DNA of 63,239 bases, taken from NCBI GenBank assembly GCA_031275795.1, contig JAISOG010000006.1:1-63239 (forward strand). The letters run 5' to 3'. Below are positions 18,071-28,027 of this stretch, in pieces. The translations under genes were made by a program, and so were the position numbers. This stretch comes from Candidatus Endomicrobiellum incisitermitis. GTDB lineage: Bacteria > Elusimicrobiota > Endomicrobiia > Endomicrobiales > Endomicrobiaceae. Numbering within the stretch: position 1 is the stretch's first letter; every line of letters starts with the position of its first letter. The notes beneath the pieces are model-generated. The model saw only the letters and a program-made list of their open reading frames with translations. It searched no databases and was not told the DNA's origin.

Positions 18071-19909
18071 TTATTCAACTGTTACAGATTTGGCCAAATT
18101 CCTTGGTTGGTCAACATCACAACCCAAATTAACAGAAATATAATAAGCTAACAATTGCAAAGGAACAACAGAAATTAGAGGCGAAACAAATTCGTCAGTT
18201 TCTGGAACGTAAATAACATGCTCACTTTTTGTTAATACTTCTCTATTATTGGAACTGGCTATCACAATAATAGTTGCTCCTCTTGCTTTAGCTTCTTCCA
18301 TATTGGAAATCATTTTTTCATAAACCTTACTATTTGTGGCTATAGAAACTATAGGTATGGATTCGTCGATTAAAGCAATTGGACCATGTTTCATTTCACC
18401 AGCAGCATACCCCTCTGCGTGTATATACGAAATTTCTTTGAGCTTTAATGCACCTTCAAGAGCTACAGGATAATTTACATGTCTACCCAAATATAAAAAA
18501 TCTTTTTTTTGGTCAAACAATTTTGCTATTTTGTTTAGTTCTTGTGCATTTTCTAAAAAATCTCCTATTTTTACAGGTATCTCCCACAACTCTTGTAAAT
18601 ACTTTTTTATGTCTTCTTTAGATAAAGATTCTTTTTTAGATGCAAAATCTAAAGCAAGAATATAAAGTGCTGTTAGTTGTCCTGTAAAAGCTTTTGTTGA
18701 AGCTACTCCTACTTCTATACCACAATGAGTGTAAACTACATGGTTAGTTTCACGACTTATACTTGAACCTACAACATTACATATTGCAAGCGTTTGGCAA
18801 CCTTTACTTTTTGCAAGTCGTAAAGCAGCTAAAGTATCTGCAGTCTCACCAGATTGTGAAATAGCTATAACTAAAGTTTTTTCACTTAAAATAGGATTCC
18901 TATACCTAAACTCTGATGCAATGTCCACCTCTGTAGGAATTTTTGCAAAATTTTCAAATAAAAATTTTGATACAAAACCAGCATGGTAAGATGATCCACA
19001 AGCAATTACATAAATATTTGAAATGTTTCTAACATCTTCTTTATTTAACTTTACTTCTTCTACGTGTATCTTGCCCTCATTTGGATAAATTCTTCCTCTT
19101 AGCGTCTCCTCTATAGTACGAGGCTGTTCAAAAATTTCTTTTAGCATAAAATGCTTATATCCCGCTTTTTCTGCTAAAACTGGATCCCAATTTATAGTTT
19201 TTATTTCACGATTTTGTTCATTACCTTCTTTATCAATAATTACAATTTTGTCTTTTGTTATTTTAGCTATATCACCATTTTCAAGAAAAATCATATCTCT
19301 TGTATAGGTAAGCAAAGCAGGTATATCTGAAGCGATAAAATTTTCTTTTACTCCAACACCAATTATTAGTGGAGCTTCTTGTCTTGCACAAATTATTGTG
19401 TACGGATCATCTTTACATATTACACCTAAAGCATAAGAGCCTTTAACTTTACTTAAAGTTTTTTTAACAGCATCCAATAAGTCACCTTTATAATATTTTT
19501 TTATAAGGTGAACTATAACTTCTGTATCTGTTTGTGACTTAAAATCTTTTAAGTTTTCTTTTAATTGACTTTTCAAATCTGCATAATTTTCAATTATTCC
19601 ATTGTGCACAATAACAATGCTGTTACTAGCATCTGTATGAGGATGCGCATTATTTTCAGAAGGTTTACCATGTGTTGCCCAACGCGTATGTCCTATAGCA
19701 ATGTTTGAGCTAATAGGATCTTGCGCTATCTTGTCTGTTAAATTACAAAGTTTGCCAACGCTTCTTCTGATATGCAATAAATTATTACAAACTACAGCTA
19801 TACCAGCTGAATCGTAACCTCTGTACTCAAGTTTTTTTAAACCTTTTAGCACAACTTCAACAGCATTTTTAGCATTTTTTTTGCCAACATAGCCAACTAT
19901 CCCACACAT
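18071..19909 (-). CDS. glmS: Glutamine-fructose-6-phosphate aminotransferase (isomerizing)
   Basis: Makes glucosamine-6-phosphate, the entry step of amino-sugar synthesis for peptidoglycan and lipopolysaccharide. The 612-residue protein begins MCGIVGYVG with the catalytic Cys2 of the glutaminase domain. It continues with GHTRWATHG and has two SIS domains (ISQSGETADTLAAL is in the first). It ends DQPRNLAKSVTVE, a standard C-terminus. An AAAGGA six bases before the ATG overlaps the pdxJ stop. No glmS ribozyme fits in the 3-base gap upstream. glmM, the next enzyme, is two genes upstream in the same operon. Confidence 0.98.
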   Translation of the reverse strand: MCGIVGYVGKKNAKNAVEVVLKGLKKLEYRGYDSAGIAVVCNNLLHIRRSVGKLCNLTDKIAQDPISSNIAIGHTRWATHGKPSENNAHPHTDASNSIVIVHNGIIENYADLKSQLKENLKDFKSQTDTEVIVHLIKKYYKGDLLDAVKKTLSKVKGSYALGVICKDDPYTIICARQEAPLIIGVGVKENFIASDIPALLTYTRDMIFLENGDIAKITKDKIVIIDKEGNEQNREIKTINWDPVLAEKAGYKHFMLKEIFEQPRTIEETLRGRIYPNEGKIHVEEVKLNKEDVRNISNIYVIACGSSYHAGFVSKFLFENFAKIPTEVDIASEFRYRNPILSEKTLVIAISQSGETADTLAALRLAKSKGCQTLAICNVVGSSISRETNHVVYTHCGIEVGVASTKAFTGQLTALYILALDFASKKESLSKEDIKKYLQELWEIPVKIGDFLENAQELNKIAKLFDQKKDFLYLGRHVNYPVALEGALKLKEISYIHAEGYAAGEMKHGPIALIDESIPIVSIATNSKVYEKMISNMEEAKARGATIIVIASSNNREVLTKSEHVIYVPETDEFVSPLISVVPLQLLAYYISVNLGCDVDQPRNLAKSVTVE

Positions 19910-19912
19910 AGA

Positions 19913-20647
19913 TTATCCTTTATTTATAAGTTTTTTCATGTCTTTTACTGCAGTTCTAAGACCAGTAAAAACACTTTTTGCAATAATTGAAAAACCTATA
20001 TTAAACTCTTTCAAGTTTGGAACTTTGCACATATGTTTTACATTATCATAATCTAGCCCATGACCAGCATTTAATAAAAGATTATTTTTTGCAGCCTCTT
20101 GTGAAACTTCTAAAATTTTTTTAAATTCTTCTCTAAAATCTAAAGAGTTTCCACCATTTTCTTTATAAAATCGTGCATATCTACCAGTATGAATTTCTAC
20201 AGCATCTGCACCTATTTGACTACACGCTAAGATTTGATCTATATCAGCCTCAATAAACATACTAACTATTATTCCTGCTTTTTTTAATTTATCTACACAA
20301 TTTGCTAAACTTTTTTTATTCTTTTTAACATCTAAACCACCTTCTGTTGTAAGTTCTTGCCTTTTTTCTGGAACTATACAAACAGAATCCGGTTTCACAT
20401 TTAATGCCACTTTAATTATTTCATCTGTGGCAGACATTTCAAGATTCAATTTTGTCTTAATAGACTTTTTTAAATCGTAAACATCACTATCTTGAATGTG
20501 TCTTTTATCTTCTCTTAAATGTACAGTTATACTATCTGCCCCAGCCTTTTGGCATACTAATGCAGCATCAACAACAGATGGTATATCATCTTTTCTTGCT
20601 TGTCTTATAGTTGCTATATGATCTATATTTACACCTAATTTTATCAT
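19913..20647 (-). CDS. pdxJ: Pyridoxine 5'-phosphate synthase
   Basis: Condenses 1-deoxy-D-xylulose 5-phosphate and aminoacetone 3-phosphate in the last ring-forming step of vitamin B6 synthesis. The start LGVNIDHIATIRQAR is highly characteristic, as are DSITVHLREDKRHI and NAGHGLDYDNV. The ORF opens at 20668, but the ATG at 20647 has AAAGAGGT just upstream and matches the family N-terminus (244 residues), so I use it. It lies between glmM and glmS; it may be kept there for joint expression rather than a joint pathway. Confidence 0.96.
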   Translation of the reverse strand: MIKLGVNIDHIATIRQARKDDIPSVVDAALVCQKAGADSITVHLREDKRHIQDSDVYDLKKSIKTKLNLEMSATDEIIKVALNVKPDSVCIVPEKRQELTTEGGLDVKKNKKSLANCVDKLKKAGIIVSMFIEADIDQILACSQIGADAVEIHTGRYARFYKENGGNSLDFREEFKKILEVSQEAAKNNLLLNAGHGLDYDNVKHMCKVPNLKEFNIGFSIIAKSVFTGLRTAVKDMKKLINKG

Positions 20648-20661
20648 CAAAACCTCTTTTT

Positions 20662-21999
20662 TTAACAATTAACCTCTGCACAAATACTATTGGTTAAATC
20701 TTTTGCAATTTTCTTAATTGTCTTCAACTTTTTACCTTCAACCATAACTCTTAGAAAGTTTTCTGTACCAGAATATCTTATAAGAATGCGCCCATCTTTC
20801 CCTAATAACTGTTCGGACTCCTTTAGCAATTTATAAGATTTTGAAAGTTGTTCTATAGGGACTTTCTTTTTAATTTTGTTATTGATAAGGACCTGTGGGG
20901 ACTTCTCAATACCTTCCATAAATTCAGACATCGTTTTGTCTAACTGGCATAATGCTCCAAGCAACATAATAGAACTAAGAAGCCCATCTCCTGTAGTTAA
21001 AATATCTTTAAAAATGAAATGCCCTGACTGTTCACCCCCAAACGTGGACTTATATTTTTTCATATCTTCAATAACATACCTGTCACCAACTTTAGATAAA
21101 ACAATATTTATTTTTGCATCTTCCATGGCACGCGTAAGCCCTAAATTTGCCATAACTGTAGAAACTAAAATATTATTTTTTAATTTATTATTATTTTTTA
21201 GCCATTTTGCCATTGCAGCAAGGAAATAATCTCCATCTTTAATTGCACCTTTTTCGTCCACACATATTAGTCTATCTGAATCACCATCAAAAGCAAAACC
21301 ACAAAAAGCATTATGCTTTTTTACATGTTCTGCTACAACTTCTGGATATAAAACCCCACATTTAAAATTAATGTTTTTTCCATTCGGTTTAATATTTAAA
21401 GCAACAATTTTTGCACCAAGTTTTTTTAGTACATAAGGTGCAACTTTATAAGAGGCCCCATTTGCACAATCAACAACTATAGTTTTCCCTTTAAGGGATT
21501 TGCCTATAAAATTTTTTATTAAAAAATCTTCATAAATTTTTATAAGACTTAAATCTTCTTTAACAGATAATTTATTGTTTTCAATATCAACTTTTAAATC
21601 TAGATACTTATTAATTTTACGTTCTATTTTTTCTTCAACACTATCAGCAAGTTTAAACCCTTTTGAATTAAAAATTTTAATTCCATTATCTGTATAAGGG
21701 TTATGACTTGCAGATATCACAATTGCCGCAGAATAGTTGCCTTGTTTAACAACTAAAGAAGCCGCAGGGGTAGGCATAACACCACTAAAAATAGGCTTTA
21801 CACCCACTTTAATAATACCTTTTGCAAGTTCCTTTTGTATTCTCTTTCCAGATTCTCTTGTATCTCTAACCATTAAAATATTTTTACTGTTTCCTAAAAC
21901 TTCTGCAATTGCCATCCCAACAATATTAAGCGTTTTGTTGTCAAATGGAAAGCTCAAACTACTCCCTCTTATACCATCTGTACCAAATAACTTTGTCAC
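20662..21999 (-). CDS. glmM: Phosphoglucosamine mutase
   Basis: Interconverts glucosamine-6-phosphate and glucosamine-1-phosphate on the way to UDP-GlcNAc. The active-site phosphoserine is Ser98 in ISASHNPYTDNGIK, the metal-binding loop is AFDGDSDR, and the C-terminal phosphate loop is RYSGTENFLRVM. I choose the GTG at 21999, which gives VTKLFGTDGIRG, the normal family start, with GGGG just upstream. The longer ORF to 22062 would read through a different gene. The GTG overlaps the stop of a 32-codon cdaR-like ORF in a GTGA junction, so translation is probably coupled. Order cdaA-cdaR-glmM is widely conserved. Confidence 0.96.
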   Translation of the reverse strand: MTKLFGTDGIRGSSLSFPFDNKTLNIVGMAIAEVLGNSKNILMVRDTRESGKRIQKELAKGIIKVGVKPIFSGVMPTPAASLVVKQGNYSAAIVISASHNPYTDNGIKIFNSKGFKLADSVEEKIERKINKYLDLKVDIENNKLSVKEDLSLIKIYEDFLIKNFIGKSLKGKTIVVDCANGASYKVAPYVLKKLGAKIVALNIKPNGKNINFKCGVLYPEVVAEHVKKHNAFCGFAFDGDSDRLICVDEKGAIKDGDYFLAAMAKWLKNNNKLKNNILVSTVMANLGLTRAMEDAKINIVLSKVGDRYVIEDMKKYKSTFGGEQSGHFIFKDILTTGDGLLSSIMLLGALCQLDKTMSEFMEGIEKSPQVLINNKIKKKVPIEQLSKSYKLLKESEQLLGKDGRILIRYSGTENFLRVMVEGKKLKTIKKIAKDLTNSICAEVNC

Positions 22000-22094
22000 A
22001 TATACCCCGCATATAACCAAACAAAAAGAGCAAGAACTAAAGCCAATAATTTTAATTGCCAATTCTTTTTTATTTTGGCATAAATTTTTTTCAT
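21996..22094 (-). CDS. Truncated YbbR/CdaR-like protein: membrane leader only
   Basis: A 32-codon ORF starts 1 base after the cdaA stop codon and ends in a GTGA overlap with glmM. It reads MKKIYAKIKKNWQLKLLALV and ends LFVWLYAGYM. This is the typical N-terminal basic patch and single transmembrane helix of YbbR-domain proteins (CdaR), which normally continue with several YbbR domains outside the membrane and regulate the c-di-AMP cyclase CdaA. All YbbR domains are missing, yet the frame, start and junctions are clean. It may be a decayed cdaR kept for translational coupling to glmM, or a functional membrane micropeptide. I judge identity from the leader pattern and operon position only. Confidence 0.6.
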   Translation of the reverse strand: MKKIYAKIKKNWQLKLLALVLALFVWLYAGYM

Positions 22095-22095
22095 T

Positions 22096-22848
22096 TTAGT
22101 CCAATGCCTCACCATTTGTTTTTATTATTTCTTTAAGCTTTGCAGCAGAAATATTGCCATGCAATTTACCCTTATAAGCTACAGATATTTTCCCAGTCTC
22201 TTCAGAAACCACAATTACTAAAGCGTCTGTAACTTCACTTAATCCAAGTGCTGCTCTGTGCCTTGTGCCAAAAAGTTTAACACTAGTCTCATGACTTAGC
22301 GGAAGTAAACACCCTGCAGCCATGATTTTACCATTAAATATAACTACTGCTCCATCATGTAAAGGAGCAGACTTGTTTTTAAATATTGACAACAAAAGTT
22401 CTTTTGAAATGTTGGCGTTTAAAGCTATACCGGTTTCTATAAAATTTTTTAAACCCACTTCATTCTCAAGAGCAATAAGCCCACCCATAACAGATTTACT
22501 TAAATCTTCAACAGCTTCAACAATTTCTGTTACATAAAAATCTTCTACCTTAGATTTTGAACACCAAAGTTGGCTACCTATTTGCGCTAAAACATTTCGT
22601 ATTTCAGTTTGAAATATTACAGCAAATATAATAACAGCAGCAAGCCAAAAATTCCCTAACAACCAAGACAGAGCTTTAAGATGTAAAACATCTCTTGCTA
22701 CTATAGTAAGGCCTAAAATAAATAAAATGCCAATAACAATTTGTATAGCTCTTGTGCCTTTAATAATTAAGATAAGCCTATAAAACATTATGGTAAGTAT
22801 AAGGATGTCTAAAATATTAACCATGTAGGTATTATAAATATAAAACAT
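22096..22848 (-). CDS. cdaA: Diadenylate cyclase CdaA (c-di-AMP synthase)
   Basis: Membrane enzyme that makes the second messenger cyclic di-AMP from two ATP. The 250-residue protein has about three N-terminal transmembrane segments, then the DAC domain with PLHDGAVVIFNGKI and FGTRHRAALGLSE, which carry the catalytic DGA and RHR motifs. The ATG at 22848 has GCGGA a few bases upstream; an internal ATG at 22824 is possible. It precedes the cdaR stub and glmM, the conserved cell-wall cluster. Its target systems, such as potassium uptake, are not seen here, though a Kef-type antiporter is present at 7138. Confidence 0.95.
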   Translation of the reverse strand: MFYIYNTYMVNILDILILTIMFYRLILIIKGTRAIQIVIGILFILGLTIVARDVLHLKALSWLLGNFWLAAVIIFAVIFQTEIRNVLAQIGSQLWCSKSKVEDFYVTEIVEAVEDLSKSVMGGLIALENEVGLKNFIETGIALNANISKELLLSIFKNKSAPLHDGAVVIFNGKIMAAGCLLPLSHETSVKLFGTRHRAALGLSEVTDALVIVVSEETGKISVAYKGKLHGNISAAKLKEIIKTNGEALD

Positions 22849-22857
22849 AGTTTCCGC

Positions 22858-24024
22858 TTAAACTCCTTTAAAAGCTTGAATTATTTTTAACACATCTACT
22901 GTTTCTTTTGCATCGTGTACTCTTAAAATATCTGCTCCACAAAAAGCTGTAAGACAATTTGCTACTATAAAAGAGGCCTTATCTTCTCCTGTTAAAAGCC
23001 TGACAAACCTTTTTCTTGATACTGCACCAACAACTGCTCCTAGAGACGAAAAAGTGTCTATATTTTTTATTAGTTCCAAATTATGTTCAACACTTTTACC
23101 AAAACCTGGACCTGGATCTACTGATATATACTCTTCTTGCACCCCAAAACTTAATGCATAATTTCTTCTTTCTAAAAGGAACTTAAAAACTTCAGAAGTA
23201 CAATTTTTATATTTTGGTAATTTCTGCATATTTTTAGGGAGTCCTTTCATATGCATTAATATAAGACCAGCCTTAACATTTGCAACAAGTTCTGCTAACT
23301 TTTCTTTACCTACTCTTAAAGCAAAAATATCGTTAACAATATCTGCTCCTTCATCAAGAGCAGCTTTTGCTGTTTCATACTTATACGTATCTACAGAAAT
23401 TGGTATTTTAACTTGCTTTCTTATCTTTTTTAAAGCAGGTATCAACCTTTTTATCTCTGTTTTTGCATCTACAAGATTTGCGCCAGGCCTAGAGGATTCT
23501 GCACCAATGTCTATTATACTAGCACCAAACTTTTCAAATTCTAAAGCTCGTTGTTTAGCTTTATCCGGACACGTTAACCCATCTCCTGAAAAAGAATTTG
23601 GGTCCATATTTATAATGCCCATAACAACTGGCTTTGATAAATCTAACGATTTATTTTTATATTTAAAAACTTTTTTATTATTAACTAATCGTTCCAAATT
23701 AAAAGAAACTTCTTTTAATCTAAAAGGTTGTACTTTAAGTTTATCAACTAGTTTTAAAACTTGAGCAACATTTGCAAACAAAATCAAATCTGAAAAACCT
23801 TTTTTAAACCTACTTACATCCTCACTTACAGAAACGTCTGCACCGACGGAAATTGCTTCTTGCTTTAATATGTTTGCAGCTCTATTATCTATTTGTTCTA
23901 TAATAACAGGAAAATTTACACCTTTTTGAGCAAGATGCTCATGAACGACATTTCTACTACCTGTTTTTTTTACGAGTTCTAAAGCATCTTTAAAATTATT
24001 TATAATAGCTTTTCTTACTATCAC
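22858..24024 (-). CDS. folP: Dihydropteroate synthase (long form)
   Basis: Joins p-aminobenzoate to the pterin pyrophosphate in folate synthesis. The catalytic TIM barrel starts at about residue 133 with VMGIINMDPNSFSGDG, followed by GAESSRPGA and ending with the conserved loop VGAVSRKRF. In front is an extra domain of about 130 residues, also found in DHPS of some anaerobes, whose role is unknown; total 388 residues. It is 3 bases after folE, and folK lies divergently at 30775, so three folate enzymes are in this window. Confidence 0.93.
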   Translation of the reverse strand: MIVRKAIINNFKDALELVKKTGSRNVVHEHLAQKGVNFPVIIEQIDNRAANILKQEAISVGADVSVSEDVSRFKKGFSDLILFANVAQVLKLVDKLKVQPFRLKEVSFNLERLVNNKKVFKYKNKSLDLSKPVVMGIINMDPNSFSGDGLTCPDKAKQRALEFEKFGASIIDIGAESSRPGANLVDAKTEIKRLIPALKKIRKQVKIPISVDTYKYETAKAALDEGADIVNDIFALRVGKEKLAELVANVKAGLILMHMKGLPKNMQKLPKYKNCTSEVFKFLLERRNYALSFGVQEEYISVDPGPGFGKSVEHNLELIKNIDTFSSLGAVVGAVSRKRFVRLLTGEDKASFIVANCLTAFCGADILRVHDAKETVDVLKIIQAFKGV

Positions 24025-24027
24025 CTT

Positions 24028-24603
24028 TTATTTTCCTAATAAATACATTGCTTCTTTCCTTATTTTTTCATCCTCTGCAAAGTTACCACGCACAGATTGA
24101 GTAATAACAAGCGACCCTGTTTTTTTTATGCCCCGCATAGTCATACACAAGTGTTCAGCTTCAACAAGAATCATAACGCCATGAGGTTTTAATAAATCCA
24201 TAATAGTATCTGCTATTTGTTTTGTGAATCTTTCTTGAAGTTGAAGTCTGTTTGTAAAAATTTCTACAAATCTTACCAGTTTTGAAACTCCAGCAATTTT
24301 GTCTTTTTTAGGGACATAGGCTATATGTACTTTACCAAAAAAAGGTAACAAGTGATGCTCACAAAGAGAATAAAAAGCAACATCTTTTATACATACTATT
24401 TCTTCGTGTTCTTCACTAGAATATGAATTCAGAACTAAATCCAAAGGGTTTATATTATTTCCAGACAAAGCCTTTTTATAAAACTCTGAAACTCTTTCTG
24501 GGGTACGCTTTAACCCCTCCCTGTTTAAATCTTCTCCAAAAGATTCTAACAAGAGTTTTATTGCTTTTTTTGCTTTTTTCTCATCAAAATTAAACTTTTT
24601 CAC
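24028..24603 (-). CDS. folE: GTP cyclohydrolase I
   Basis: Converts GTP to 7,8-dihydroneopterin triphosphate, the first step of folate synthesis. The 191-residue protein has the zinc site residues in SLCEHHLLPFFGKVHIAY and AEHLCMTMRGIKK, and LQERFTKQIAD for the active site. It is immediately upstream of folP and about 30 bases after ftsH in the same operon. All expected catalytic residues are present. Confidence 0.97.
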   Translation of the reverse strand: MKKFNFDEKKAKKAIKLLLESFGEDLNREGLKRTPERVSEFYKKALSGNNINPLDLVLNSYSSEEHEEIVCIKDVAFYSLCEHHLLPFFGKVHIAYVPKKDKIAGVSKLVRFVEIFTNRLQLQERFTKQIADTIMDLLKPHGVMILVEAEHLCMTMRGIKKTGSLVITQSVRGNFAEDEKIRKEAMYLLGK

Positions 24604-24633
24604 TTTCTATATTGTCACCTAAAAAATTTTTTA

Positions 24634-26520
24634 TTAATCCTTACCTAACAAAACATCTAGATTTTTTAATGTTTCTTTTTTGTCTGTTTCTACATTACCA
24701 CCCTGTAATATAGGAGACAATTCTTCACCTTTCATAATTATATCTATATCCTGGCCAGTTAAATTTTCTCTTTCTAAAAGATAATCTACAATTTTATTTA
24801 AAATAGATATATTCCCTTTTATAAGAGTTACGGCCTTATCTTTGGCACTATTTATAATATTTTTAATCTCTTCATCTACAATTTCAGAAGTTTTTCCAGA
24901 ATGTCTATCTGAACTTGAAATATCTCTTCCCAAAAACACTTCTTGATTTGGTTTTTGGAGAGATATTGGACCTACTTTATCACTCATGCCAAATTCAGTA
25001 ACCATCCTAGTAGCAATATCTGTAGCTTTTGCTATATCATTTTGGGCGCCTGTTGTAATTTCAGAAAATATAACTTCTTCTGCAACACGCCCTCCAAATA
25101 ATATTGAAAGCCTGTCCAAAAGCTCTGTTTTAGAAGTTAAATACTTATCTTCTTCAGGTAGCTGTAAAGTGTATCCTAAAGCAGGCCCTCTTGGAACTAT
25201 AGAAACTTTATGAACTGGGTCAGCAGATGGAAGAAGTTTTGCAACAAGAGTATGTCCTGCCTCATGATATGCAATAAGTTTCTTTTCTTTTTCAGACATC
25301 AAGCGTGACTTTCTCTGGGGACCAGCAAGTATTCTATCTATTGCCTCTTCCATATTTTTCATACTTACACTCTGTTGGCTATGCCTTGCAGCTAAAAGAG
25401 CTGCCTCATTTACAAGATTTGCAAGATCAGCTCCAACAAAACCAGACGTTCTCCTTGCTATAACATTTAAGTTTACATCTTCGCCTAAAGTTATTTTTCT
25501 TGAATGTACAGCTAATATTTCTTCTCTATCTTTTAAGTCTGGACTCGGAACAATAACTTGCCTGTCAAATCTACCAGGTCTAAGCAATGCTGGATCTAAA
25601 ACGTCTGCCCTGTTAGTTGCAGCAATTAGGATTACACCTTCTTTAGTGTCAAAACCGTCCATTTCAACAAGAAGTTGGTTTAAAGTTTGTTCTCTTTCAT
25701 CGTGCCCGCCGCCTATACCAGCAAATCTATGTCTTCCAACAGCATCTATTTCATCTATAAAAAGCAAACAAGGGGCAGACTTCCTACCCTTATCAAACAA
25801 ATCTCTAACTCTAGAAGCTCCAACACCAACAAACATTTCAACAAACTCTGAACCACTTGAAGAAAAAAATGGGACTCCGGCTTCACCAGCAACTGCTTTT
25901 GCAAGTAAAGTTTTTCCTGTTCCAGGAGCACCAAAAAGTAATACCCCTTTTGGAATTTTCCCACCCAATTTTTGAAATCTTGCAGGATCTTTTAAAAACT
26001 CTATTATTTCTTGTAACTCTTCTTTAGCTTCATTACAACCAGCAACATCTTTAAAAGTAACTTTTTTTGCAGCATTATTGCCTGCAAGTTTTGCTTTTGT
26101 TTTGCCAAAAGACATGGCCTGTTTACTGCCACCAGCCATACCACGCATCATCCAAAGCCAAAATAAAATTAAAAGAATTATAGGTCCCCAATTAAGCACA
26201 ATCGGTGCAAGCCAGCCATTCCTTTGAGCAGAAGAAAATTCTAAAACATTGTTGTCTTCCATATCCTTTATTAAGTTAGGATCATCCATAGGTGTTGTTT
26301 TAAACTTTTTCAAAACACCATCTGTATCTCTAAATTGTCCTTTTATAAAATCTGAAGAAACAACCACTTTAGACACACTTTTAGCTTTTATATATTGTTT
26401 AAATTGAGAATATTCTAAATCTACTTCTTGACCTCTTTGCTTTGCAGAGTTTATTAGCATAAAAACAATTATAAAAAGCATTATCCAAAAAAATACAAAC
26501 CACGGATTTTTCTTTTTCAT
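24634..26520 (-). CDS. ftsH: ATP-dependent zinc metalloprotease FtsH
   Basis: Membrane-anchored AAA+ protease that removes misassembled membrane proteins and regulatory proteins. Two N-terminal transmembrane helices (about residues 7-25 and 107-126) flank a periplasmic domain. The AAA module has Walker A GAPGTGKT at 197-204, Walker [12 protein letters not shown] and the second region of homology. The protease domain carries the zinc motif HEAGH near residue 418. At 628 residues it is full length. The ATG overlaps the hpt stop in an ATGA junction; tilS-hpt-ftsH is a widely conserved order. Confidence 0.98.
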   Translation of the reverse strand: MKKKNPWFVFFWIMLFIIVFMLINSAKQRGQEVDLEYSQFKQYIKAKSVSKVVVSSDFIKGQFRDTDGVLKKFKTTPMDDPNLIKDMEDNNVLEFSSAQRNGWLAPIVLNWGPIILLILFWLWMMRGMAGGSKQAMSFGKTKAKLAGNNAAKKVTFKDVAGCNEAKEELQEIIEFLKDPARFQKLGGKIPKGVLLFGAPGTGKTLLAKAVAGEAGVPFFSSSGSEFVEMFVGVGASRVRDLFDKGRKSAPCLLFIDEIDAVGRHRFAGIGGGHDEREQTLNQLLVEMDGFDTKEGVILIAATNRADVLDPALLRPGRFDRQVIVPSPDLKDREEILAVHSRKITLGEDVNLNVIARRTSGFVGADLANLVNEAALLAARHSQQSVSMKNMEEAIDRILAGPQRKSRLMSEKEKKLIAYHEAGHTLVAKLLPSADPVHKVSIVPRGPALGYTLQLPEEDKYLTSKTELLDRLSILFGGRVAEEVIFSEITTGAQNDIAKATDIATRMVTEFGMSDKVGPISLQKPNQEVFLGRDISSSDRHSGKTSEIVDEEIKNIINSAKDKAVTLIKGNISILNKIVDYLLERENLTGQDIDIIMKGEELSPILQGGNVETDKKETLKNLDVLLGKD

Positions 26521-27059
26521 TTATCAAACTCCTTTATTCTTCCTACATAAGGCAATTGTCTAAAAAATCCGTTATAGTCTATACCATACCCTACAACAAA
26601 ATCATTACCCATTTCAAAACAACTATAATTAACAGCAACCTCTTTTTTACGAGCACACTTTTTATCTAGGAGAACACAAGCTTTAATACTCTTAGGTTTT
26701 TTTGAAAATATTTCGCTAATTAAAAAGTCCAAAGTTATACCAGTATCAACAATATCCTCTACTATCAAAACATCTTTTCCTGTTAAGTCTTCTTTAAAAC
26801 CAGAAATTACATGCACTTTCCCTTGAGATTGAGTACCAACATAAGAACTAACTTGTATAAAATCTATAGCACATCTAACATCCAAATTACGCACCAAATC
26901 CGCACAAAAAATAAAACTGCCATTTAAAACCGCAACTATTACAAGATCTTTATCTTTATAGTCTTGAGATATTTTAGAAGCTATTTCAAAAATCTTTTTT
27001 TGTATTTGCCGTTCCTGAAAAAGAATTTCTACCGTGTAGTTTTGTTTATTATTTATCAT
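26517..27059 (-). CDS. hpt: Hypoxanthine phosphoribosyltransferase
   Basis: Purine salvage enzyme that makes IMP or GMP from hypoxanthine or guanine and PRPP. The PRPP-binding motif is VLIVEDIVDTGITLDF; VAVLNGSFIFCADL and the late KKEVAVNYSCFEMGNDFVVG are also typical. It has 180 residues, the normal length. It lies between tilS (2-base gap) and ftsH (ATGA overlap), the conserved arrangement known from Firmicutes and others. Confidence 0.95.
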   Translation of the reverse strand: MINNKQNYTVEILFQERQIQKKIFEIASKISQDYKDKDLVIVAVLNGSFIFCADLVRNLDVRCAIDFIQVSSYVGTQSQGKVHVISGFKEDLTGKDVLIVEDIVDTGITLDFLISEIFSKKPKSIKACVLLDKKCARKKEVAVNYSCFEMGNDFVVGYGIDYNGFFRQLPYVGRIKEFDK

Positions 27060-27061
27060 TA

Positions 27062-28027
27062 TTATTCCTTTAAAAAATACGCTTTTTTTGCTTTTATCTT
27101 AAAAAGCCAATCTCCAGACAATCTATATACAGACTTGTGTAACGATAAAATTTTATACATTATTAAATTTATACACGAATTATATTTTTTTTGAGGTAAA
27201 ATATCTCGCAAAATTCTAAACCTAACTGCTTCATTATATCGTAAAAACATTGTTAAATCAAGCAAAATTTGATTTTTTTGGAATCTAACACATTTTTTTA
27301 AATACTTAGTTGAAATTACATCTAAAAAACGGTTTTCTCTACTTTGTATACAACTTAAAGAAAATATATGTTCAACTGCCATTGAATTTATTTTTTCACA
27401 AACAGGGATAAGCAAACGTCTTATTTTATTTCTTGTGTAAACATCTGTAAAATTAGAACTGTCTGTACAAAACGGCAATTTGTGCTTTTTTACATAGTCT
27501 TCAATAAAATCTCGTTTAATTGGAAGAAGAGGTCGAATTATTGCAACATTTTTAGAAAGAGTTCGTTCTTGAGGTATGCCTGAAAAATTTCCACTACCTC
27601 TAAGTAGCCACATTAAAACAGTTTCTGCATTGTCGTTTGCATTGTGTGCTGTTGAAATTTTATCAAACTTATATTTTTTTGCTATTTTATGCAAAATTTC
27701 ATACCTTAAATTATGGCCAGCAGTTTCTATAGAAATATTATTACTTTTAGAATATTTGCTTACATTAATAGATTCCAAAATACAATTTACACCCAAGTTT
27801 TCTGAAAAATTCTTAACAACTAAAGCCTCTTTTTTAGACTCTTCTCTTAAATTATGGTCAAAATTTACTGTTAATAGCTCAATATTTATTTTTTTTTTAA
27901 GTCGCCAAAACATGTGTAACATGCACATAGAATCCATACCACCAGACACAGTCAAAATTATCTTATCTTTACAACAAACAAATTTATTCTGAGTAATATT
28001 TTTATAAAACAGTTCCCAAGCTTTCAT
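27062..28027 (-). CDS. tilS: tRNA(Ile)-lysidine synthetase
   Basis: Modifies C34 of the CAT-anticodon tRNA-Ile to lysidine, which lets it read AUA and carry isoleucine. The ATP PP-loop is SGGMDSM at residues 28-34, and AHNANDNAETVLMWLLRGSG is the second conserved block. At 321 residues it is shorter than the roughly 430-residue type and appears to lack most of the C-terminal anticodon-arm domain, a known short form. Its ATG overlaps the mprF stop codon by an ATGA junction. Confidence 0.94.
   Translation of the reverse strand: MKAWELFYKNITQNKFVCCKDKIILTVSGGMDSMCMLHMFWRLKKKINIELLTVNFDHNLREESKKEALVVKNFSENLGVNCILESINVSKYSKSNNISIETAGHNLRYEILHKIAKKYKFDKISTAHNANDNAETVLMWLLRGSGNFSGIPQERTLSKNVAIIRPLLPIKRDFIEDYVKKHKLPFCTDSSNFTDVYTRNKIRRLLIPVCEKINSMAVEHIFSLSCIQSRENRFLDVISTKYLKKCVRFQKNQILLDLTMFLRYNEAVRFRILRDILPQKKYNSCINLIMYKILSLHKSVYRLSGDWLFKIKAKKAYFLKE

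Noticed and set aside
18071-20647. A glmS ribozyme upstream of glmS
   Set aside because: Only 3 bases separate pdxJ and glmS and I see no ribozyme-like fold in that leader.
20662-22062. An extended GlmM with a signal-peptide-like N-terminus
   Set aside because: The extra 21 residues come from reading the cdaR stub in another frame; the GTG at 21999 gives the normal family start and has its own GGGG site.
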